Assembly (NCBI GenBank): GCA_001898995.1
Contig: MKVZ01000020.1
Location: 47,438 to 111,437 of the forward strand
Origin: Rhizobiales bacterium 63-22
GTDB lineage: Bacteria > Pseudomonadota > Alphaproteobacteria > Rhizobiales > Rhizobiaceae
Direction of reading: 5' to 3'
DNA: 64,000 bases
The notes under the pieces are model-generated. The model did not search any database. It was not told the DNA's origin and saw only the letters and a program-made list of their open reading frames with translations. Positions 57,206 through 64,000 of this stretch are shown here, piece after piece. Position numbers and translations under genes: made by a program. How positions within the stretch are numbered: the stretch's first letter is position 1; each line of letters starts with the position of its first letter.

Positions 57206-57883
57206 TCAGTCTCCAAAAAAGCTGCGCACGTCTTCCCGCATGCGCCGCCAGATTTCGCGGATGAGGTTTTCGGTCAGCGACTGCGCCGCATCCTCGTCGC
57301 CGCTGGCGATCGCGTCATAAATCCGCGCCGTATCATCGAGGGAAAGCTGAATGACCGACGGGTCGCGCTCATAGGCATGGAACCGATACCGCAGCGCCTG
57401 CTTTTCCAGCCCCTGCAACAGGCGGGTCAGCGTGCGGTTGTCGGCGAGATCGTAAACGAGGAACGAGCCGCGCACGTCGACGACGAAGAACTGCCGGGCA
57501 TCGTTGCGCGCCTGCGCCTCCTTCAGTTCGACCAGAAGACCGCGGAACAGCTTCTTTTTCTCCACGTCCTTCGACGCCGCCGCCTGCCGGGCGACCAGCC
57601 CTTCGAGAGCGATGCGGCACGTATAGACCTCGTCGAAATCGCGCACCGACATGGGCGCGACCCATATGCCGCGCCGTGCTTCACGGATCACCAGACCGTC
57701 GCGCTCCAGAAGGCGCATCGCCTCCCGGACCGGCGAGCGGCTGACGCCGTAACGCTCGGCGACCATTTCTTCGGTGAGCCGTTCTCGGGATTTCAGGACG
57801 CCGAAGATGATCTCCTCCTCGAGTCGTCCCGCGAGGTTCTCAGGAATGGCGATTGATAATTTGTGGGTCCGATCTAAAATCAT
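57206..57883 (-). CDS. GntR family (FCD) transcriptional regulator
   Basis: A 225-residue regulator. The winged HTH reads RLEEEIIFGVLKSRERLTEEMVAERYGVSRSPVREAMRLLERDGLV (about residues 20-64). The C-terminal FCD domain has the metal-site pattern DEVYTCRIALEGLVARQAA and later His residues (RFHAYERD). It heads the ten-gene operon and is divergent from the second aldehyde dehydrogenase gene. The spacer has GTATAC/GTAC sites. It probably senses the operon's substrate or an intermediate. Confidence 0.9.
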   Translation of the reverse strand: MILDRTHKLSIAIPENLAGRLEEEIIFGVLKSRERLTEEMVAERYGVSRSPVREAMRLLERDGLVIREARRGIWVAPMSVRDFDEVYTCRIALEGLVARQAAASKDVEKKKLFRGLLVELKEAQARNDARQFFVVDVRGSFLVYDLADNRTLTRLLQGLEKQALRYRFHAYERDPSVIQLSLDDTARIYDAIASGDEDAAQSLTENLIREIWRRMREDVRSFFGD

Positions 57884-57895
57884 GTCGACAGAATA

Positions 57896-57912
57896 GTGTA
57901 TACAATGTACAA
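57896..57912. promoter_or_regulatory. candidate GntR operator
   Basis: The perfect palindrome TGTATACA (57897-57904) is followed two bases later by TGTACA (57906-57911), 14 bases from the gntR start. GTATAC cores are common in FCD-type GntR operators. The site is placed to act on both divergent units. Confidence 0.5.
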
Positions 57913-58022
57913 GTCAAGAGGGATCGCTGCTTTTTATCGCGGCATCCGCGGCCGCGTCGGCGGCGCATTGCGCGGGATCGAGAATCCGGCGCGCTTGATG
58001 AAAGCATCCGAAGGAACGCGAC

Positions 58023-59453
58023 ATGTATACGGAAAAACTGGAACTCCTTATCGACGGTCATTGGCGGCAGGGCAGCGGCGGCTTTACGGAGGAACTGATA
58101 AACCCGGCCACCGGAGAAGTGCTGGGAAAACTGCCCCACGCCTCGGCTGACGATCTGGACGAAGCGCTTGCCGCCGCCGCCAGAGGATTCCGGCTCTGGA
58201 AAAACATGACCGCCATCCAGCGATATGCGATCATGGAGAAGGCTGCCGACCTTATCGAGCAGCGCAAGACCGGGATCGCCCGCGTCCTGACCATGGAAAA
58301 CGGCAAGCCGCTGGCCGAGGCGATCGGCGAGGTTCAGTTTTCAGCCGATGCAACCCGCTGGTACGCGGAGGAAGGCAAGCGCGCCTATGGCCGCATCGTG
58401 CCGGCGCGCATGCCCGGTGTCCGGCAGATGGTGTTCAAGGAGCCGGTGGGGCCTGTCGCCGCCTTCGCGGCATGGAACTTCCCCGCAAGCAACTGCATCC
58501 GCAAGATCGCCGGCGCCCTCGGCGCGGGATGCTCGATCATCCTCAAGCCGGCGAATGAAACGCCCGGAACGGCGATCGCGCTCGGCCGTTGCTTTCAGGA
58601 TGCCGGCCTGCCGGCAGGCGTCCTCAATATCGTGTTCGGCGAGGCGAGCGACGTATCCGCGCGGCTGCTGGCGTCGCCGATCCCGAGGAAGGTATCGCTG
58701 ACCGGCTCCACGCCCGTCGGAAAACTGTTGCAGAAACTGGCCGCCGATACCCTGAAGCGCTGCACGATGGAATTGGGCGGCCACGCGCCGGTGATCGTCC
58801 ATGCCGATGCCGATCTCGAAAAGACCCTCGATACGGTCGTCGCTTTCAAGTTCAGGAATGCGGGACAGGTCTGCACCTCGCCGACACGCTTCTACGTTCA
58901 CGAATCTCTCTATGAACCGTTCGTGGACGGCTTTGTCGCAAGGGCGCAAAAACTGAAGATCGGGAATGGCCTCGAACAGGATGTCCAGATGGGGCCGATG
59001 ATCGCGCCGAGGCGCCTCGACGCCATGGACAGGTTCGTATCCGATGCGAAAGCCAGGGGCGCGGACATTGCGCTTGGAGGGGAGCGGCTTGGAAACAAGG
59101 GATATTTCTATGCGCCGACCGTGCTCAGAAACGTTCCGGACGACGCGGTTATCATGCACGAGGAGCCGTTCGGTCCCCTCGCCCCGACAACCAGCTTCTC
59201 CGCCTATGACGACGTGATCGAGCGGGCCAACAGCCTGCCCTTCGGTCTCGCCTCGTTCGTGTTCACCCGGGATGGCGCGCTGGCAAAAAGAACCGAGTCC
59301 GATCTGGAGGCCGGCATGGTCGGCGTCAACCATATGGTGGTGTCCACCGCCGAGACGCCCTTCGGCGGTGTCAATGAATCGGGCTATGGCTCCGAATCCG
59401 GCATCGAAGGGCTCGAAGCCTACCTGAGAACGAAGTTCGTGACGGAAGCCTGA
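58023..59453 (+). CDS. aldehyde dehydrogenase, possible 2-oxoglutarate semialdehyde dehydrogenase
   Basis: A 476-residue NAD(P)-dependent dehydrogenase. Motifs are FAAWNFPASNCIRKIAGALGAGCSIILKP, SLTGSTPVGK, the catalytic Glu of CTMELGGHAPVIV and the catalytic Cys of NAGQVCTSPTRF. The length and the GVNHMVVSTAETPFGGVNESGYGSESGIEGL ending match the succinate-semialdehyde and 2-oxoglutarate-semialdehyde groups. The latter catalyses the last step of bacterial hydroxyproline breakdown. It is divergent from gntR and shares its regulatory region. The exact substrate is inferred. Confidence 0.85.
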   Translation: MYTEKLELLIDGHWRQGSGGFTEELINPATGEVLGKLPHASADDLDEALAAAARGFRLWKNMTAIQRYAIMEKAADLIEQRKTGIARVLTMENGKPLAEAIGEVQFSADATRWYAEEGKRAYGRIVPARMPGVRQMVFKEPVGPVAAFAAWNFPASNCIRKIAGALGAGCSIILKPANETPGTAIALGRCFQDAGLPAGVLNIVFGEASDVSARLLASPIPRKVSLTGSTPVGKLLQKLAADTLKRCTMELGGHAPVIVHADADLEKTLDTVVAFKFRNAGQVCTSPTRFYVHESLYEPFVDGFVARAQKLKIGNGLEQDVQMGPMIAPRRLDAMDRFVSDAKARGADIALGGERLGNKGYFYAPTVLRNVPDDAVIMHEEPFGPLAPTTSFSAYDDVIERANSLPFGLASFVFTRDGALAKRTESDLEAGMVGVNHMVVSTAETPFGGVNESGYGSESGIEGLEAYLRTKFVTEA

Positions 59454-59472
59454 CCGCCGAAAGGCGATGTAG

Positions 59473-59492
59473 CCGGGACGGCGCCGTCCCGG
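59473..59492. terminator. 20-bp palindrome between convergent genes
   Basis: CCGGGACGGC and GCCGTCCCGG form a perfect loop-free palindrome between the stop of the aldehyde dehydrogenase and the stop of the class III aminotransferase gene. Neither strand has a U-tract, so its efficiency is uncertain. Confidence 0.5.
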
Positions 59493-59501
59493 ATGCGTTA
59501 C

Positions 59502-62240
59502 CTATCCCAGCGCCAGTTCGGCTTCTTTCAGGCATTCGTCGAGCCGCAGTAGGAGAAAATCCACGTCCTCCGCCTCGATCGTAAGAGGCGGCCTTATTTT
59601 CAGGATATTATCGTCCGGGCCTTCCCGACCGACCAGTATGCGCATATCGCGCAGCCTGTTCATGACATGATCGGCGACCCGCGTCGCGGGAGCGCGGCTC
59701 TCACGGTCGAGCACCAGATCGAGTCCGATAAACAGACCGATCCCGCGGACATCGCCGACGATCCGATATTTTTCCGCCAGAACCCGCAATCCCGCAAGAA
59801 GGCGATCACCCATGATCCGGGCATTGCCTTGCAGACCGTCGTCCTCGACGATATCCAGAACTTCCGAGGCGATCAGGCACGAAAGATTGGAACCGCCGAA
59901 GGTCGAGAAATATTCCGGCCCTTCCGCGAATTTTTCGGCGATATGCCGCGTGGTGATGACCGCGCCGATCGGATGACCGTTGCCGAGCGGCTTTCCCAGA
60001 ACCACGACGTCCGGCCGCACCGCCTGCTGTTCAAATCCGAAGTAGTAATCGCCGAGCCGGCCCAATCCGGTCTGCACCTCGTCGGCAATACAGATTCCGC
60101 CGGCGGCACGGACGCGCGCATAGACTTCCGCGAGGTAACCCGGCGGCGGAATGATCTGGCCTCCCACGCTCGGAAACGTTTCCGCTATGAAGCCCGCCAG
60201 CCTGCCGCCGGTCCGCTCGATTTCCTTCAGCGCGTCGTCCACCTGCATGGCATAACGGAGCGCCCGATCCTCATCGTCGCGACGGAAGCGGCCGCGATAA
60301 TCGTCCGCCACATCGACCAAATGAACCCACGGTTTGCGGCCGCCCATGCCGGGCTTGTTGAACTTGTAGGCTGAAATGTCGATCGCGCCGGTCGTATTGC
60401 CATGATATCCGTGATCGGGCGTCACGATATCGTAGCCGCCACTTGCGGCGCGGGCCAGACGCAAGGCCAGTTCGTTTGCCTCCGAGCCTGAATTGACGAA
60501 GAAACAGACGTCCAGTTCCTTCGGCAGTTTCGCGGTGAGACGCCGGGCCAGCCCGATCTGGGACGGATGCAGATAGCGCGTATTGGAATTCATGCGCTCC
60601 AATTGCCGGGCCGCCACGTCGCGAATGCGCGGATGCGCGTGGCCGACATGCGGGACATTGTTATAGGCATCCAGATAGGTGCGCCCCATCTCGTCGAAGA
60701 GATAATGCCGCCAGCCCCGCAGAAAAGTGACGGGGCGACGGTAGCTGAGCTTGAGATTGGCGCTGAAAAGCGCCCTGCGTTCGGCGAGCAGCGCCTCGGT
60801 ATCGAGTGGCCGGAATGCGATCGCGGCATCGGAGATATTGAGAAGTGCAGCCGGATTGGGGCATAGCGCCAGCCAGAATGCGCTGTCGTCCGGATCCACG
60901 GCATCGGGATAATCATAACCGAAGCCTTCGACGGATATCGCCAGTTGAAACCGGAGATGCGCAGCCATCCCGCCACTGGTCTCCGGATACCCGACCCGCG
61001 CAAAAGCTGCCGCCGCGTCCACGCCTTGTCCCTCGCGCAGCAGGGCGATGGAGTCTGGGTCGAGACGATCATAGATGGTGAAAAACACCTCTCCAGTCGG
61101 CAGCCTGTGCCGAAGGAGCACGCGGCCGCCGGAAGGCCCTGTTCCGACCATCGCCACCTGTCCATCCAGCGGCGCATGAACAGCACATCCTGCCGGCGTG
61201 AAAATATCCACCCCCGGACAGACCGTCTGCCTGTCCAGACGCCGGTCTGGATCGTTCGCGGTCCATGTATCGACATAGAGAAGCCGCGGTTCGCCATAGC
61301 GTCCCAGCCAGAAACCGTCATCAGTGCCGTCACGTCCCAGATTGCGTGCTTCTTCCCCTCCGAAGACAAATGGATTGCGCGGCACCGTGCTTTCTTCCAC
61401 GGAGAGCGCCTTCACCGGCGCGTGTGCCAAATCCGCATCCAGTATGGGTGCGAAACTTCCCCTATTACGATCGAGCCATACGAGGACGGCGGACGACGAC
61501 GTGGCGGGAAATCCGCACGCGACCCGCAACCGGGCACAGACAAGCCCATTCTGTCCGGCAGTTTTTTCGAGGAAGTGCCAGAACGGTGCCACCTGCGCGG
61601 CGGATTGGCCGTCACCGGCACCAAGAGCCGTCTCGCCGCCACGAAGCGCTCTGGATGCGAGGTTCACGCCCACCAGAGGCCAGAGCAGATCGACTTCGTC
61701 CGCGGTCAGGGGCGAGACTTCATGATAACCGGCCACGATGGCCGAAAGACCAATCTCCGGCGCGCTGTCGCCGAATGCCGCGCATGTCGCGGCAGCGGCA
61801 AGATCGAAAATTCGCGGCGCGATTTTCAGATCGTCGAAACCCGCGATGCCCGCGATGCGCGCCGGTTCGGCAAGACCGGGAATAACGGATATCGTGTCTG
61901 CATCAGGTATGCCGTGGATGATCTGGACCGGAAGCTTTTGTAGCCTGCCAGCCGTTTTCGTCAGGTTCTCAGCTATATTCCCTATAATTGCACGGCGTCC
62001 GGCATCGAGGCCGTCGAGATGCGCGGATATCCCTGTCGGAATTTCTGCGTGGCTGAAGCTTGCAGCATGGTTGCCGGAAAGAGCCCGATCAAGGCGCGCG
62101 GTGAACGCGCCGATTTCCCTTAGAAGCGACAACGGCAGTTTCCCCATGGCATGCACTGTCGCGATTCCCGTGCCGGTGGGTGCTCCATACCGCGAAATGC
62201 CGAACCTGTCTTCGATATCCTCCAGCCAGCCATTCTTCAT
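59502..62240 (-). CDS. three-domain protein: degenerate APH-like and M23-like domains plus class III aminotransferase
   Basis: A 912-residue protein. Residues 1-235 match only the C-lobe of an APH-type kinase: LLREIGAFTARLDRALSG is recognisable, but the HGD catalytic motif reads HGI (109-111) and the metal-binding DFGD reads GFDD (134-137). Residues about 285-440 resemble an M23/LytM domain, with the HLGIDL, YGHL and HLHF motifs changed to CPGVDI (341-346), YDRL and HLRF, so zinc ligands are lost. Residues about 485-912 are an intact class III aminotransferase (SGSEAN 584-589, ADEVQTG 719-725, PLP Lys750 in LGKPLGNGHP) related to phospho-lyases of ethanolamine phosphate and phosphohydroxylysine. 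GGAGACC precedes the ATG at 62238-62240. Confidence 0.82.
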   Translation of the reverse strand: MKNGWLEDIEDRFGISRYGAPTGTGIATVHAMGKLPLSLLREIGAFTARLDRALSGNHAASFSHAEIPTGISAHLDGLDAGRRAIIGNIAENLTKTAGRLQKLPVQIIHGIPDADTISVIPGLAEPARIAGIAGFDDLKIAPRIFDLAAAATCAAFGDSAPEIGLSAIVAGYHEVSPLTADEVDLLWPLVGVNLASRALRGGETALGAGDGQSAAQVAPFWHFLEKTAGQNGLVCARLRVACGFPATSSSAVLVWLDRNRGSFAPILDADLAHAPVKALSVEESTVPRNPFVFGGEEARNLGRDGTDDGFWLGRYGEPRLLYVDTWTANDPDRRLDRQTVCPGVDIFTPAGCAVHAPLDGQVAMVGTGPSGGRVLLRHRLPTGEVFFTIYDRLDPDSIALLREGQGVDAAAAFARVGYPETSGGMAAHLRFQLAISVEGFGYDYPDAVDPDDSAFWLALCPNPAALLNISDAAIAFRPLDTEALLAERRALFSANLKLSYRRPVTFLRGWRHYLFDEMGRTYLDAYNNVPHVGHAHPRIRDVAARQLERMNSNTRYLHPSQIGLARRLTAKLPKELDVCFFVNSGSEANELALRLARAASGGYDIVTPDHGYHGNTTGAIDISAYKFNKPGMGGRKPWVHLVDVADDYRGRFRRDDEDRALRYAMQVDDALKEIERTGGRLAGFIAETFPSVGGQIIPPPGYLAEVYARVRAAGGICIADEVQTGLGRLGDYYFGFEQQAVRPDVVVLGKPLGNGHPIGAVITTRHIAEKFAEGPEYFSTFGGSNLSCLIASEVLDIVEDDGLQGNARIMGDRLLAGLRVLAEKYRIVGDVRGIGLFIGLDLVLDRESRAPATRVADHVMNRLRDMRILVGREGPDDNILKIRPPLTIEAEDVDFLLLRLDECLKEAELALG

Positions 62241-62438
62241 TTGAGGTCTCCTACCATTCCCGTCGGCCGTAAGCGGTTCCTGCATTTATGGAACCGTCGG
62301 AACCGCGCTATCCATTTGTTTTTGCCGCATTTTTTCGGCTGGAAAATGCTTCGCAGGCGCAGCGAACCCCGCTCCCGGCGGCGTGGTACCGCCGGGCCGT
62401 CGATACAAAGCGTGTCCTGCAACCGTCTTGAAACCGGA
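62241..62438. other. intergenic region between phosphatase and aminotransferase genes
   Basis: 198 bases with no supported gene. CCCGGCGG (62374-62381) pairs with CCGCCGGG (62389-62396), a stem-loop on the minus-strand transcript with no U-tract. No frame here restores the missing N-lobe of the kinase-like domain. Confidence 0.45.
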
Positions 62439-63224
62439 TCAGGATGCCGCGTTGAGCTGCCTCAACGCCTGTTCGTGGATGCGCCTGTCGCCAGCGGCCA
62501 CAGCGCGCCCTTTCCATGACAGATCCAGTGGACGCCCTGTCCAGTCGGTGACGATGCCACCGGCACCCTCGATAATCGCCGTCGTCGCGAACAGGTCGTA
62601 CGTGTCGTAGCCGCCATCGACGGCCACATCCGTCCGCCCACGCGCCAGACAGCAATAGGAATAGCAACTGCCGCCATACTGCGTGAAAGCCACATGCCGA
62701 TCCAGCCTGTCCAGAGCAACACGTTCCTCGGGGCTGAGAAACCGCGGATTGGAACTCGTCAGATAGGCATCATTCAGCGATGCGCAGGGGCGGCACCGGA
62801 TCGGCTTCCCGTCATGTAGCGCCCATTGGCCTGCAACGCCCGTCAGGCGCTCGCCGGTCGCCGGAAAATCAGCAACGCCAAGCCATGGCTTTCCCGCACG
62901 CGCGACACCGATCAGGATACCGTAAACGGGAATGCCGGCGATAAAAGCGGCGGTTCCGTCGATCGGATCGAGCACCCATACGAATTCTTTGTCGACCTGC
63001 GTCGTGCCGAACTCTTCCCCCAGAATGCCATGGGAAGGATAGGCGGCCTGAATGCGTTCACGCAGTCGGCTTTCGACGGCGCGGTCCGTCGCCGTGACGA
63101 AACTCTGGTCCGCCTTTATGTCGATTGCCGGTGCGGCCTGCCGGCTTGCGTTGATGATGGCCCTCCCCTCGTCGGCGATCTGTTCGGCGAAGGCAAGGAA
63201 TTCGGAAGCTGTCCGGTCGGTCAT
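62439..63224 (-). CDS. inositol monophosphatase family phosphatase (HisN-like)
   Basis: A 261-residue magnesium-dependent phosphatase. The IMPase motifs are GEEFG (Glu70/Glu71), WVLDPIDGTAAFIAG (Asp86, Asp89) and the late GGYDTYDLFATTAIIEGAGGIVTDWTG, which supplies the third metal Asp. HisN-type members hydrolyse histidinol phosphate, others inositol or nucleotide phosphates. It starts eight bases after the ABC ATPase stop and precedes the aminotransferase gene by 198 bases, so transport, dephosphorylation and aminotransferase/phospho-lyase chemistry may form one pathway. Confidence 0.87.
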   Translation of the reverse strand: MTDRTASEFLAFAEQIADEGRAIINASRQAAPAIDIKADQSFVTATDRAVESRLRERIQAAYPSHGILGEEFGTTQVDKEFVWVLDPIDGTAAFIAGIPVYGILIGVARAGKPWLGVADFPATGERLTGVAGQWALHDGKPIRCRPCASLNDAYLTSSNPRFLSPEERVALDRLDRHVAFTQYGGSCYSYCCLARGRTDVAVDGGYDTYDLFATTAIIEGAGGIVTDWTGRPLDLSWKGRAVAAGDRRIHEQALRQLNAAS

Positions 63225-63232
63225 GGCGTTTC

Positions 63233-63967
63233 TCAATGTTTCAGAATCTGTCCGAGGAAAAGCTGCGCGCGCGTGCTTTTGGGATTGGTGAAAAACTCTT
63301 CGGGCGATGCGGATTCCACGATCTCGCCCTTGTCCATGAAGACGATCTGGTCGGCGACGGAACGGGCAAATCCCATTTCATGGGTGACACAGACCATCGT
63401 CATTCCGTCCTTCGCCAGATCGGTCATCACATCCAGCACCTCCGATATCATTTCCGGGTCGAGCGCCGAGGTCGGTTCGTCGAACAGCATGACCTGCGGG
63501 TTCATGCACAGGGCCCGCGCGATGGCCACACGCTGCTGCTGGCCGCCCGAAAGCTGGATGGGATATTTGTCTGCCTGATCTGCGATATGCACGCGCTCCA
63601 GATAGCGCATCGCGATGTCGTGCGCGCTCTTCCTGTCCCTCTTACGGACGAGGCGCTGGGCCAGCATCAGGTTTTTGGCGATGGTCAGGTGCGGAAACAG
63701 GTTGAAGCTCTGAAACACCATGCCCACTTCACGGCGCACGGCCATCGCGCTGCGCTCGCCTTCGAGGAGAATTCCGTTGACGGAGATTCGTCCGCCATCG
63801 TGGGTTTCGAGCCCGTTGATGCAACGGATCATGGTGGATTTGCCCGACCCCGACGGACCGCATACCACCAGCTTCTCCCCCTGGCGTACCGTGAGGCTTA
63901 CATTCTTCAGTGCGTGAAACGACCCGAAACGCTTGCTGACATCCTCCAGGACGATCTGTTCTTTCAT
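63233..63967 (-). CDS. amino acid ABC transporter ATP-binding protein
   Basis: A 244-residue GlnQ-type ATPase. Walker A is GPSGSGKST (about residue 38), Q-loop MVFQSFNLFPHLT, signature LSGGQQQRVAIARAL, Walker B VMLFDEPTSALDPE, and switch His in VCVTHEMGFARSV. Its ATG overlaps the stop of a permease fragment at the window edge (ATGA). It belongs to a third amino-acid importer whose other genes lie to the right of the window. Confidence 0.92.
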   Translation of the reverse strand: MKEQIVLEDVSKRFGSFHALKNVSLTVRQGEKLVVCGPSGSGKSTMIRCINGLETHDGGRISVNGILLEGERSAMAVRREVGMVFQSFNLFPHLTIAKNLMLAQRLVRKRDRKSAHDIAMRYLERVHIADQADKYPIQLSGGQQQRVAIARALCMNPQVMLFDEPTSALDPEMISEVLDVMTDLAKDGMTMVCVTHEMGFARSVADQIVFMDKGEIVESASPEEFFTNPKSTRAQLFLGQILKH

Positions 63968-64000
63968 GACGATGCTTCTCTTTTCATATATCTGCCGATC
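63964..64000 (-). CDS. C-terminal end of an ABC permease (rest outside window)
   Basis: The frame whose TGA (63964-63966) overlaps the ATPase start by ATGA reads IGRYMKREASS. A short basic tail of this kind, coupled to a GlnQ-type ATPase, is what the end of a HisM/GlnP permease looks like. Only 11 residues are visible, so this rests mainly on the overlap. Confidence 0.45.
   Translation of the reverse strand, partial: IGRYMKREASS

Overview
The window looks like chromosomal DNA of a Hyphomicrobiales (Rhizobiales) bacterium close to Brucella/Ochrobactrum. The evidence is gene content: an eipA-chpT-ctrA cluster with sciP nearby, a fused TrpE(G) anthranilate synthase behind a leader peptide with three consecutive Trp codons, a NolR-type ArsR regulator, a choXWV choline transporter, a likely gnnA/gnnB pair for 2,3-diaminoglucose lipid A, and CtrA-like TTAA-N7-TTAA sites. 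GC content is high (about 60% by eye, not computed), so most long antisense frames are shadows and were left out.

Layout. 1-5 kb: end of an aldo/keto reductase, a GNAT protein, ompW behind a perfect FNR box, a Nudix hydrolase, a metallophosphoesterase and a tightly coupled ArsR/membrane protein/DUF1801/SRPBCC operon. 5-11 kb: leuA with a Leu-rich leader peptide, a cation diffusion facilitator, trpE(G) with its attenuator, and a candidate small RNA upstream of it. 11-16 kb: Lrp, MarR, MFS, EamA, LysR and Rsm22-like genes. 16-25 kb: the choXWV choline and dppABCDF dipeptide importers. 25-36.6 kb: mostly core functions (HugZ-like, NolR-like, TrmH-like, MnmA, SciP, EipA, ChpT, CtrA, FliJ-like, GnnA/B) ending at tRNA-Met(CAT). 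36.6-46 kb: a polar amino-acid ABC importer, a truncated haemoglobin, a proXWV-type betaine importer, and a TetR regulator facing a TMADH/DgcA-like flavin oxidoreductase with paired inverted operators between them. 46-64 kb: accessory catabolism, comprising a ten-gene co-directional operon (GntR, proline racemase/hydroxyproline epimerase, amino-acid ABC importer, aldehyde dehydrogenase, GMC oxidase, HpcH/HpaI aldolase, DadA-like oxidase, D-2-hydroxyacid dehydrogenase), a divergent second aldehyde dehydrogenase, and a separate operon with an ABC importer, an IMPase-like phosphatase and a 912-residue three-domain protein.

Themes. Many genes import and break down N-methylated or cyclic amino compounds (choline, betaines, probably hydroxyproline). 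All five complete substrate-binding-protein/permease junctions carry a GC-rich stem-loop. The two most unusual items are the ten-gene operon, which has parts of a hydroxyproline pathway without the usual pyrroline deaminase, and the 912-residue protein, whose kinase-like and M23-like domains have lost their catalytic motifs while its class III aminotransferase domain is intact.
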